In this document: positions 26,549 through 33,832 of the stretch, in pieces
Layout: each line of letters starts with the position of its first letter
Position numbering within the stretch: the stretch's first letter is position 1
Assembly: GCA_005773635.1 (NCBI GenBank)
Contig: SXHN01000115.1
Coordinates: forward strand, 1-64,000
Reading direction: 5' to 3'
DNA: 64,000 nucleotides
Source of the DNA: Actinomycetota bacterium
Lineage (GTDB): Bacteria > Actinomycetota > Acidimicrobiia > IMCC26256 > PALSA-610
Translations under genes and position numbers: made by a program
Notes under the pieces: model-generated
The model's input: the letters and a program-made list of their open reading frames with translations, nothing else
Told to the model about the DNA's origin: nothing
Databases searched by the model: none

Positions 26549-27283
26549 TTACCGCGACTCGGCGTACTGCCGTACAACGCGATCTAGTTCCTGTGAATCG
26601 ACTTGGTAACTCACAGCCTTTGCAGTTCGCTGATCCACCCGCCCTGCAACTTCCAGCGTCGACATCAGCAACACTCCGCGGTGTGAAAGGCACAGCTCAG
26701 TCCGGTCACCCAATGCGCCGATCGGATCTCGGCCCGAGGCGAGTGTGAAGCGAAAACAACGGGCGCTTTCTCCCGCGATCTCGCGCCGCTCAATGTCGCT
26801 CACCACATACGCCTTGCGGATTCGCACCGCCACAAAGAAGGCCTCCGAGGTCTTGCCGTCGGGTGTCCGCACTCGAGGCAGGCACCGTGCCATACCGCGC
26901 TCGTCGTGCGACGCGGCTGAACCTTCGGACGCCTCACCGACCACTTCTCCTGCACTGCGCGAATCAAAGCACTGCGCCGAAATTCCGTCGGTTTGGATCT
27001 GCAACGCGCCACCAGCCAGCACCAAGCGCGTCATTGGCTCCGAGCGAAACCACGTCGTAATGGCACTAACGTTACGGCGGCCGTTCGCCAACCTGACGTT
27101 TTCGTAGTCCACGCGCGCGTCCTGCTGATCACCCAACTCCAACAGTTGCACTACTTCGCGCAAGATCACATCGTTGCTGCGACGCGCCTTTGGCGAACCT
27201 GCGATCACGATCGCAAGAATAAGAGCAGCTACGGCCACAACACCTTGCGCGATCTTGCGATCGGGAGATGGCGCGTTCATCAC
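26549..27283 (-). CDS. Membrane-anchored protein of unknown function
   Basis: 244 residues. An N-terminal hydrophobic segment (about residues 11-29, AQGVVAVAALILAIVIAG) anchors an extracytoplasmic domain containing four Cys residues (QCFD, RCLP, RCFRF, LCLSH) that could form two disulfides outside the cell. No domain family was recognised. The strands late in the sequence (VLLMSTLEVAGRVDQRTAKAVSYQVD) resemble lipoprotein-like beta sheets of the LolA/LppX style, but this is only an impression. Its start is 38 bases from the divergent nucS start. Confidence 0.68.
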   Translation of the reverse strand: MMNAPSPDRKIAQGVVAVAALILAIVIAGSPKARRSNDVILREVVQLLELGDQQDARVDYENVRLANGRRNVSAITTWFRSEPMTRLVLAGGALQIQTDGISAQCFDSRSAGEVVGEASEGSAASHDERGMARCLPRVRTPDGKTSEAFFVAVRIRKAYVVSDIERREIAGESARCFRFTLASGRDPIGALGDRTELCLSHRGVLLMSTLEVAGRVDQRTAKAVSYQVDSQELDRVVRQYAESR

Positions 27284-27321
27284 TGCGACGGTAGTGGCGC
27301 CAACGTGGCAAACTCGGGACT

Positions 27322-27978
27322 GTGCGACTCATAGTGGCCCGATGTTCAGTGCGGTACCAAGGTCGCTTGGGAGCTCGGCTCGCCGAAGCAACCCGGCTCA
27401 TTGTGCTCAAAGCTGACGGGTCAATAGCCATCCACTCTGATGCCAAAGCATTCAAACCACTCAACTGGATGAACCCGCCGTGCACCCTCACCGAAGCTGA
27501 CGGCATCATTCGGGCGGATACTCCCAAGGGTGAGTCGCTCATCATCGAGTTGCATGAAGTGTTGTCCGACACCAGCTACGAATTTGGCATCGACCCAGGA
27601 CTCGAAAAAGACGGTGTCGAAGCCGAGCTTCAAGAGATCCTTGCCACACGAGTTAGCGCTTTGCGCGAAGACTACGAACTTCTCAAACGCGAGTACTACA
27701 CCGATATTGGTCCTGTAGATCTGTTGTGCAAAGACGCAGAAGGCCGCACAGTTGTGATCGAGATCAAACGGGTTGGCGAAATCGCCGGGGTCGAACAACT
27801 CATGCGTTACCAAGAACGGCTCAATCTCGATTCTCGGTTCGCCCCGACGGTCGGTGTCTTCGTCGCGGAACGCATCAAGCCCCAGGCCAAAGTGTTCGCC
27901 GAAAGCAAGGGCATTCTCTGCATTGAAGTCGACCTCGCAACATTGCGGGGCGAAGTCGACCGCATGACGCTCTTTTAG
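27322..27978 (+). CDS. nucS: Endonuclease NucS
   Basis: 218 residues, standard length. NucS is the mismatch-specific endonuclease that replaces MutS/MutL repair in most actinobacteria; it cuts both strands at G-T, G-G and T-T mismatches and interacts with the beta clamp. The N-terminal beta-sandwich opens with VARCSVRYQGRLGARL and the C-terminal nuclease domain has the RecB-like catalytic residues Asp133 (GPVDLLC), Glu147 and Lys149 (VIEIKR). The GTG start at 27322 gives the family's usual N-terminus. The dnaN gene is in the same window but not adjacent. Confidence 0.95.
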   Translation: MRLIVARCSVRYQGRLGARLAEATRLIVLKADGSIAIHSDAKAFKPLNWMNPPCTLTEADGIIRADTPKGESLIIELHEVLSDTSYEFGIDPGLEKDGVEAELQEILATRVSALREDYELLKREYYTDIGPVDLLCKDAEGRTVVIEIKRVGEIAGVEQLMRYQERLNLDSRFAPTVGVFVAERIKPQAKVFAESKGILCIEVDLATLRGEVDRMTLF

Positions 27979-29267
27979 ACCTCGACCGCAACGCGTTCGA
28001 ATCCCGCAGCAGCAAACAGCGGCGCCGACTGGAACGTACCGAATCGCGCGACCAACAATCCTGGAAACGATTGCGTTGCGTTGTCCAGACTCGTCACACT
28101 TTGGTTGTAGAACTCCCGAGCCGCCGCGATGCGATCTTCGGTATCGCTGAGAGCACGGTGCAGGTTCGTGTAGTTCGCGTTCGTGCGCAGGTCGGGATAC
28201 GACTCAGCCCGAGCGATCACCGCACGTAACACGACGGTTTGTGATGCAACCTCGTTGCTTGCGGCGTCTTGGGGTATAACACCGCCTCGAAGCTCAGCGA
28301 GTTGTTGATGGATCTGCGCCTCATGGGCACCCGCGCCCTCGACACACGCAAGCAAACCCGGTATCAGATGGTGTCGCCGTTGCAGCATTACATCGATAAG
28401 GCTGTAGGCCCGATCCACGCGATTCTGCGTTCGAACCAATCCGTTGTACAACTGCACAAACGCAGTGATGATCCCCATCATCGCGGCGGCGGTGATGCCA
28501 GGGACAGCATGGACGAAGCGGGCCGATTCCCCCTGGGCCTTGAACGCATACACGCTGGCCGCCACCGTGCCGGCCGCACCAACACACAACACCACAGGGC
28601 CCCAGATTGCGTATCCGCGTTGCACCGATTCTTCGCCACGCGTGGTGATGACAAACGGGCCATCGCCCGCGTCGTCGATCACCGGAGCCACCACATCGTC
28701 GCGCAACCGTGCGACTCCACTCACGAACAGCGGGTCGCCAACTGCAATCAAGTGCTCCCGCCGTCGGACCCGCCCAGTCGGGCCATCACTGACGAACCAA
28801 CCTCCACGGCGATCGCCTGTCACCTGATCCAACACTGTACGAGGCGTGACCTTCGCACGTTCGGGATCAACCATCACTGTGCCGCTGTCATCCACCAACA
28901 GAAATGGACCAACCTGTTCTCCACCTTGGTCGACCATTCGCCATTCGTCGCTTGTCACTTGGCGAGTGCTCGAACGGCCTTCGGAATCCGTTGTGGTTTC
29001 CGTGCGCGTAACGCGCACCTCATGTTCGACGGTGCAGTTCCACAAGACACTTGGAATACGCGTGAATCGACTCATCATTGGTGCATCGGTGTGGGCCACG
29101 CCCTCGACCTCGTTCCAGCCCATGAACACCCCCGCGCATTTCGAGTGCGGTGTGCTGGCAAACAGCTGACGACGCCTCAGTAGGAAAAACCCCCAAACGC
29201 CGCTTCCTGTGAGTACAAGAATCCCCGCTACCAACGGAACCGCATGAACTGCCGCGACACCCTTCAC
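27975..29267 (-). CDS. GIDE (MUL1-like) domain and LemA domain fusion, membrane protein
   Basis: 430 residues. An N-terminal helix (about 8-31) is followed by a GIDE/BAM-type domain to about residue 215, with FTRIPSVLWNCTVEHEVRVTRTETTT and DDSGTVMVDPERA. Two further hydrophobic helices lie near 220-245 and 252-275. The C-terminus is a LemA domain (NRVDRAYSLIDVMLQRRHHLIPGL to REFYNQSVTSLDNATQSFPG). In mitochondrial MUL1 the same TM-GIDE-TM arrangement ends in a RING domain; here LemA takes that place. LemA proteins are membrane helical bundles of unclear function. The GTG start directly follows the EamA stop codon. The 3' end overlaps nucS by four bases. Confidence 0.85.
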   Translation of the reverse strand: MKGVAAVHAVPLVAGILVLTGSGVWGFFLLRRRQLFASTPHSKCAGVFMGWNEVEGVAHTDAPMMSRFTRIPSVLWNCTVEHEVRVTRTETTTDSEGRSSTRQVTSDEWRMVDQGGEQVGPFLLVDDSGTVMVDPERAKVTPRTVLDQVTGDRRGGWFVSDGPTGRVRRREHLIAVGDPLFVSGVARLRDDVVAPVIDDAGDGPFVITTRGEESVQRGYAIWGPVVLCVGAAGTVAASVYAFKAQGESARFVHAVPGITAAAMMGIITAFVQLYNGLVRTQNRVDRAYSLIDVMLQRRHHLIPGLLACVEGAGAHEAQIHQQLAELRGGVIPQDAASNEVASQTVVLRAVIARAESYPDLRTNANYTNLHRALSDTEDRIAAAREFYNQSVTSLDNATQSFPGLLVARFGTFQSAPLFAAAGFERVAVEV

Positions 29268-30116
29268 CTATGCCCCCTTTGTCAGCACCAAACCGATCAT
29301 GCCGGCCAACACGACCACCGACGACAACAACCGAGTTCGCCCCATTGATTCCTTGAGCAGCAACCAACCCGCTAACGCACCCAACACCACCGACGACTCA
29401 CGCAGTGTAAATACATACCCTGCGTCGACACCTTCGATTCTCACTGCGACCAATACCAACGAATACGCGGCGGTCAACGCGACGCCAGCGACGGCATAGC
29501 GCGACCATTCCGTGCGCACGGTTGCTAAGAATGCAGGTCCACGCCCAAGTGCGACACACCAGATCGACAACACCACGGCAGAACACATCGTTAGAGCCAC
29601 GCCGTAGGCGAATCCGTTCGACGAACGCTGCGACCCGGCCGCGTCAACGGTGCTGTATATCCCGATCACCACACCCGTGGCTGACGCCCAACCCAATGCT
29701 TTTCGACCCGCACTCAGGCGCACCATCGACCCAAGTCCTATCGCAACGACAATGAGCGCGATCCAGGCCCAGACACCCAACTGGTCGTGCAAGAACAGGG
29801 TGCCGCCAATCGCCGCGATCATGGCACCGCCACCTCGAGCCAAAGGATATGCGAGCGAAAACTCACCGTGCTGATACGCCTTTGCGAGACCTTCGATGTA
29901 GAGCACGTGAATCAATGCCGACGCGCCCAGAAACGGCCAGGCCGAGCGTTCCGGCCACCCGATTGCCACGACAACGGGAATGAACAACATCGCACCAAAC
30001 ACGAACTGTCCCCACGAAGCGAGTATGCGGTCACCACTCGTTTTGATCAGCAAGTTCCAAGTGGCATGCAACGCCGCCGCAGCAAGCGCCAACAAGGTGG
30101 CCGTTAGCATCGCCAC
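29268..30116 (-). CDS. EamA/DMT-family transporter
   Basis: 282 residues with about ten predicted helices arranged as two EamA repeats (drug/metabolite transporter superfamily). The first repeat includes LHATWNLLIKTSG and YPLARGGGAMIAAIGGTLFLHDQLG; the second ends with GYVFTLRESSVVLGALAGWLLLKESMG. Such proteins export amino acids, metabolites or nucleotide sugars; the substrate cannot be predicted. Its stop codon is directly followed by the GTG of the GIDE-LemA gene, so the two are cotranscribed and translationally linked, which hints at a common membrane role. Confidence 0.88.
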   Translation of the reverse strand: MAMLTATLLALAAAALHATWNLLIKTSGDRILASWGQFVFGAMLFIPVVVAIGWPERSAWPFLGASALIHVLYIEGLAKAYQHGEFSLAYPLARGGGAMIAAIGGTLFLHDQLGVWAWIALIVVAIGLGSMVRLSAGRKALGWASATGVVIGIYSTVDAAGSQRSSNGFAYGVALTMCSAVVLSIWCVALGRGPAFLATVRTEWSRYAVAGVALTAAYSLVLVAVRIEGVDAGYVFTLRESSVVLGALAGWLLLKESMGRTRLLSSVVVLAGMIGLVLTKGA

Positions 30117-30146
30117 AGTCTGACGCGTAGCGCGGGCGTTACACGA

Positions 30147-31550
30147 TTACTCGCGCGCCATATCTGCAAACTTCGTGAACTTATCGATAAACGCCAACTT
30201 CACCGTACCGGTAGGACCGCCTCGGTGCTTCGCCACAATAATTTCGGCAACGCCGCGTTGCTCGGAGTCTTGGTTGTAGTAATCATCCCGATAAATAAAC
30301 AGCACGACATCGGCATCTTGTTCAATCGAACCCGATTCGCGAAGGTCCGCCAACATCGGTCGCTTGTCGGTGCGGTACTCCAACTGCCGGTTGAGCTGCG
30401 ACAGCGCCATGACGGGTGCTTGCATTTCGCGAGCCAAGATCTTCAAACCACGAGATAGCTCCGACACCTCGACCTGTCGGCTCTCAATGCGCTTGTTGCT
30501 CGACATCAGCTGCAGATAGTCGACCACTATTAAGCCGATTTCACCGTGTTGCGCCTTGATGCGCCGTGCTTTCGCGCGCATTTCCATCACAGTGCAACGC
30601 GGGTCGTCGTCGATGAAAAACGGTGCTTCCGCAAGACGGCCAACTGCCTGATTCAGTTTCGGCCATTCGTGCTCACTGAGCTTGCCGGTTTGTAGATCGC
30701 GCGCATTAATGCGGGCTTCGGATGCCAGTAATCGACGGGTCAAATCGATGGTGTCCATCTCCATGGAAAAGAACAGCACCGGCTTGCGCGACTCGACCGC
30801 GACGTTGAGTGCCGCACCGAGCGCCAGCGATGTCTTGCCCTGACCAGGTCGTGCCGCCAAGATGATGAGGTTCGATTTTTGCATCCCCAACATGATCTCG
30901 TCGAGATCACGAAAGCCGCTGGGAACCCCCGTGACTGAATTATCGCTGTCATAGAGCTTCTCCAACTCGTTCATTGTCTGTTCGAGCGCGGGATACAACG
31001 AAGTGAGCGAATCGGCGACGCGATGCTCCGCGATTTCAAATACCATCGCTTCGGCTGCGTCGAGGGTCTGATCCACGTCATCGGTTCCGGCGTAGCCCAT
31101 TTCTGCGATATCACCGCCGACACCAATGAGGCGCCGCAACAACGACAACTCGTGGACAATGTTCGCGTAATGCGCGGCGTTGGCCGATGCCGGGGTTTGC
31201 GCTTGTATCCGCAACAGCGCCTGCTGACCGCCGATCGGTTCAAGCAATCCGTCCCGCCGCAAATTCTCCGCAACAGTCACCGGGTCGACCGCTTCGCCGC
31301 GATTGTGCAGGTCTAGACACGCCCCAAAGAGATGTCCGTGCGCGGGTTTATAGAAGTCGCGAGAATCAAGCCGGGCCTCGATCGCCGAAGTAATGGCATC
31401 GCGAGACAACATCATTGAACCGAGAAGACTTTCTTCGGCCTCAAGATTGTGCGGAGGAACGCGTCCGCCAATCGCCGATTGCCGTTGCTGGCGAGCTTCC
31501 TCAAAGAATTGAACCAACGAACTCGTACCCCCTCGGTGATTTGACACCAT
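30147..31550 (-). CDS. dnaB: Replicative DNA helicase DnaB
   Basis: About 467 residues. The N-terminal primase-interaction domain begins PPHNLEAEESLLGSMMLS; the RecA-like motor has the Walker A ARPGQGKTSLAL, FFSMEM (motif 1a), Walker B LIVVDYLQLM and ALSQLNRQLEYR with DLRESGSIEQDADVV (motifs 3 and 4). It is the hexameric helicase that unwinds DNA at the fork. No intein interrupts the gene, unlike several mycobacterial dnaB genes. I use ATG 31550; the next codon is GTG and no good ribosome site is visible, so the start is uncertain by a few codons. The order rplI then dnaB matches the mycobacterial locus. Confidence 0.95.
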   Translation of the reverse strand: MVSNHRGGTSSLVQFFEEARQQRQSAIGGRVPPHNLEAEESLLGSMMLSRDAITSAIEARLDSRDFYKPAHGHLFGACLDLHNRGEAVDPVTVAENLRRDGLLEPIGGQQALLRIQAQTPASANAAHYANIVHELSLLRRLIGVGGDIAEMGYAGTDDVDQTLDAAEAMVFEIAEHRVADSLTSLYPALEQTMNELEKLYDSDNSVTGVPSGFRDLDEIMLGMQKSNLIILAARPGQGKTSLALGAALNVAVESRKPVLFFSMEMDTIDLTRRLLASEARINARDLQTGKLSEHEWPKLNQAVGRLAEAPFFIDDDPRCTVMEMRAKARRIKAQHGEIGLIVVDYLQLMSSNKRIESRQVEVSELSRGLKILAREMQAPVMALSQLNRQLEYRTDKRPMLADLRESGSIEQDADVVLFIYRDDYYNQDSEQRGVAEIIVAKHRGGPTGTVKLAFIDKFTKFADMARE

Positions 31551-31563
31551 TGCACGGATGGCC

Positions 31564-31741
31564 TGTGGATGAGAAGGGCACAACCCAGTGGATGTTGCCA
31601 ACTTTGCTGTGGAAATCCTGCGGATAACACCCCTCATCGTCCACAATTAGTCTGCACCAGGGTTGCGACACTTGTTGTCCTAGAACAGCACTGTGGCGGC
31701 CCGAAGGCCGCCACAGTATCTATCTACGCAGGTGTGGAAAA
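31564..31741. promoter_or_regulatory. Cluster of DnaA-box-like sequences between rplI and dnaB
   Basis: Five 9-mers close to the actinobacterial DnaA box are crowded into this gap: TGTGGATGA (31564), TGTGGAAAT (31608), TGCGGATAA (31619), TCGTCCACA (31637) and TGTGGAAAA (31733). Two differ from consensus at one position. They could titrate DnaA or couple dnaB expression to it. They do not show an AT-rich unwinding element, so this is not proposed as an origin. Confidence 0.4.
31691..31716 (-). terminator. Perfect 11-bp hairpin downstream of rplI
   Basis: CTGTGGCGGCC, loop CGAA, then GGCCGCCACAG: an 11-bp GC-rich stem with a tetraloop, about 57 bases after the rplI stop. No T-run follows on either strand, so it may be a weak intrinsic terminator, an RNA processing/stability hairpin, or an attenuator between the ribosomal operon and dnaB. 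Confidence 0.6.
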
Positions 31742-31772
31742 CTTGCCCCACCGTGAACGGGAATGGCGCGAA

Positions 31773-32228
31773 TCAGGCGTCGCGCCCCACGATATTCACG
31801 GTCAGCGTTGGAACAATGTCTGGGTGCAGCCGGATACTCACTTCGTGGCTTCCTAGCGTCTTCCACGCTTCATCAGCGCCACCAATTTTTCGGCGGTCGA
31901 TTTCAACTCCGAATTGTTCCTGGATCGCAGCCGCAACATCTGACGCGCCAACCGAACCAAACAGCTTGCCACCTTCGCCCGACCGAGCGGTCACCGTGAC
32001 GGCTTTGCCTTGGAATAGGCCTGCGAGCGCCAGGGCTGCCTCGCGGTCCTTGCGATCCTTCGATTCACGGTTACGACGCATGGCTTCGGCCTGCGCAACA
32101 ATCCCGCGCGTCGCAGCAATCGCTAGACCCTTGGGCACAAGGTAGTTACGGGCGTAGCCGGGAGCAACTTCGACAATGTCGCCTTTGCGCCCCAACTTCT
32201 CGACGTCGTCACGAAGTACGATTTTCAT
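31773..32228 (-). CDS. rplI: 50S ribosomal protein L9
   Basis: 151 residues. The N-terminal RNA-binding domain begins [36 protein letters not shown] (given in parts: [23 protein letters not shown]), a near-perfect bL9 signature, followed by the central helix and the C-terminal domain with [17 protein letters not shown]. The ATG overlaps the rpsR stop by four bases (ATGA), so the gene is translated together with S18. Last gene of the rpsF-ssb-rpsR-rplI operon before the hairpin at 31691. Confidence 0.97.
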   Translation of the reverse strand: MKIVLRDDVEKLGRKGDIVEVAPGYARNYLVPKGLAIAATRGIVAQAEAMRRNRESKDRKDREAALALAGLFQGKAVTVTARSGEGGKLFGSVGASDVAAAIQEQFGVEIDRRKIGGADEAWKTLGSHEVSIRLHPDIVPTLTVNIVGRDA

Positions 32229-32677
32229 TCGTCGTCACCTCCGTCAATAGCTTCGGGATTCACGAACTCGGCGTCGCCATCGAGCATCTCGACATCGTCA
32301 AACTCCTGCGATTCGCCAACGTCGGTGTATCGCTCCACCAACCCGGCATCTTCGGCAGACAACTCTTGTTCGCCACGGCGTTCGCCACGACCTTTGCCCT
32401 TGGAGCGCGACTGCACTTGGCGCACGCTGTAGGGCAACAGCGCCATTTCCCGGGACAGCTTGATCGCTTTCGCGACCGCAGCTTGCTGTTGTTGGTCATT
32501 GCCAGTCACGCGGCGGGCGCGGATCTTAGCTCGCTCTGACATAAAGCGACGCAGCAAGTTGACATCTTTGTAGTCGACCCAGGTGATCTTCTCGGTCGTC
32601 AGAATCGACGTCTTCTTCTTCATCTTCTTGTCAGGGCTCATGCCCTTTTTCTTATTATTCATTGGGGGTTTCGCCAT
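32225..32677 (-). CDS. rpsR: 30S ribosomal protein S18 with a long acidic C-terminal extension
   Basis: About 150 residues, whereas bS18 is normally 75-90. The core is clear: [30 protein letters not shown] and [18 protein letters not shown], ending near residue 90. After a basic stretch ([15 protein letters not shown]) comes a tail of about 45 residues rich in Asp and Glu ([19 protein letters not shown], then GGDDE). The frame is intact and ends in an ATGA overlap with rplI, so the tail is not caused by a lost stop in a random spacer. I start at ATG 32677, which has AAGGA nine bases before it; an ATG three codons upstream is possible. Confidence 0.94.
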   Translation of the reverse strand: MAKPPMNNKKKGMSPDKKMKKKTSILTTEKITWVDYKDVNLLRRFMSERAKIRARRVTGNDQQQQAAVAKAIKLSREMALLPYSVRQVQSRSKGKGRGERRGEQELSAEDAGLVERYTDVGESQEFDDVEMLDGDAEFVNPEAIDGGDDE

Positions 32678-32745
32678 TGCGAACATCCTTGCTGTACTTC
32701 GTCGATGCGGACCGACCGCTGCGAGTTATTGCGAATGAGAAAGAG

Positions 32746-33249
32746 TTAGAACGGTTCTTCGCCGAAATCGTCGTAGCCGCCGCCAGCAGCGCCGGAGTTA
32801 CCGCCAGCATTGCCGTTTGCATTCCCGCCCGACCGGGAGGAGCCACCAGAACCACCGCCGTCGTAACCGCCTCCGCCGCCAGGGCCCTTACGTTCGTTGC
32901 GCTGCACTTCAGCCCGCGCCCAACGCAAACTTGGGCCGATTTCGTCGGCGAGGATTTCAATAATCGTGGTCTTTTTGTCAGAGCCTTCGGGCTGATACTG
33001 ACGCCACTGGAGACGCCCCGTGACAATGACGCGGGTGCCTTTGCTCAGGCTCTGAACGTTGTCAGCAAGATCGCGCCAGCAGACAACGTTGTAAAAGCCG
33101 CTTTCTTCTTGCCATTCATTGTTCTTGTCTTGGTACCGGCGACTCACCGCAAGACCGAGAATCGCTTGCCCCACACCACTCGGCGTGAAACGCATCTCGG
33201 GCTCTCGGGTGAGGTTGCCGATGAGGGTGACTGAATTTTCGATTGCCAT
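32746..33249 (-). CDS. ssb: Single-stranded DNA-binding protein
   Basis: 167 residues. The OB-fold opens NSVTLIGNLTREPEMRFTPSG and includes FYNVVCWRDLADNVQSLSKGTRVIVTGRLQ; the linker is rich in Gly, Ser and Asn (residues about 120-158) and the protein ends with the acidic tip DDFGEEPF, the conserved docking site for partner proteins. Start at ATG 33249 after GAAGGA. Lies between rpsF and rpsR, the usual operon order. Confidence 0.97.
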   Translation of the reverse strand: MAIENSVTLIGNLTREPEMRFTPSGVGQAILGLAVSRRYQDKNNEWQEESGFYNVVCWRDLADNVQSLSKGTRVIVTGRLQWRQYQPEGSDKKTTIIEILADEIGPSLRWARAEVQRNERKGPGGGGGYDGGGSGGSSRSGGNANGNAGGNSGAAGGGYDDFGEEPF

Positions 33250-33293
33250 TGGTTCATTCCTTCCAGTTCAGGTGCTCTGCACCTGCCGGTGAC

Positions 33294-33626
33294 TTATTCC
33301 GCAGCAGCGTCACTCATCGCGGGAGGTCCGTAGACCGATTCCGGAATGCGCAACACCTTGTGGCGGATGACTTCATCTGCGAGGGAAAGGACCCGGTGGA
33401 GTTCGGCCATGGCCGGGGGTTCGGAACGGGCCTGAATGACCACGTAGTAACCCTCAGTCTTTTTATTGATTTCATAGGCCAAACGACGTTTGCCCCAGAA
33501 ATCTGTGTAGCCGCGCACGGCGCCGTGCGACTCAATGAGCTTGAGCCACTTCTCGACGTTGCCCCGGATGACTTCCTCTTCCAGGTCCGTATCGACAATG
33601 ACCATTACTTCGTACGCCCTACTCAT
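33294..33626 (-). CDS. rpsF: 30S ribosomal protein S6
   Basis: 110 residues; the opening MSRAYEVMVIVDTDLEEE and the motif DFWGKRRLAYEINKKTEGYYVV are typical bS6. It binds S18 in the 30S platform. Start at ATG 33626 after a strong AAGGAGG box; an in-frame upstream ATG at 33719 would add 31 residues of leader sequence and is rejected. First gene of the operon with ssb, rpsR and rplI. Confidence 0.96.
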   Translation of the reverse strand: MSRAYEVMVIVDTDLEEEVIRGNVEKWLKLIESHGAVRGYTDFWGKRRLAYEINKKTEGYYVVIQARSEPPAMAELHRVLSLADEVIRHKVLRIPESVYGPPAMSDAAAE

Positions 33627-33645
33627 GGGCGATACCTCCTTCGGA

Positions 33646-33665
33646 CCGCAACCCGGTGGCTGCGG
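33646..33665 (-). promoter_or_regulatory. Hairpin in the rpsF leader, possible S6:S18 site
   Basis: On the minus strand CCGCA, a ten-base loop containing ACCGG, then TGCGG folds just upstream of the rpsF ribosome site. S6:S18-binding leader motifs known from other bacteria carry a CCG element that mimics 16S helix 22. The resemblance is suggestive only, since the conserved flanking pairs cannot be verified by eye. Confidence 0.3.
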
Positions 33666-33832
33666 GCCCCTGGTGTGGGGCAGGGCGGAAACTCGGTTAG
33701 GTACCTCCGACCAGCACAAATACTCTGGCAGAGGAACCCGACGAAGTTAGCAGTGGACAAAACGACAGTTCCTATCGGCACAAACAATGCCACACACCTC
33801 GGACACTGTCTCGCGGGAGCAGCGAAAGTGGG

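Noticed and set aside
28269-29183. 304-codon plus-strand frame opposite the GIDE-LemA gene
   Set aside because: The minus-strand protein has recognisable domains; the plus-strand product is His/Arg-rich with no domain.
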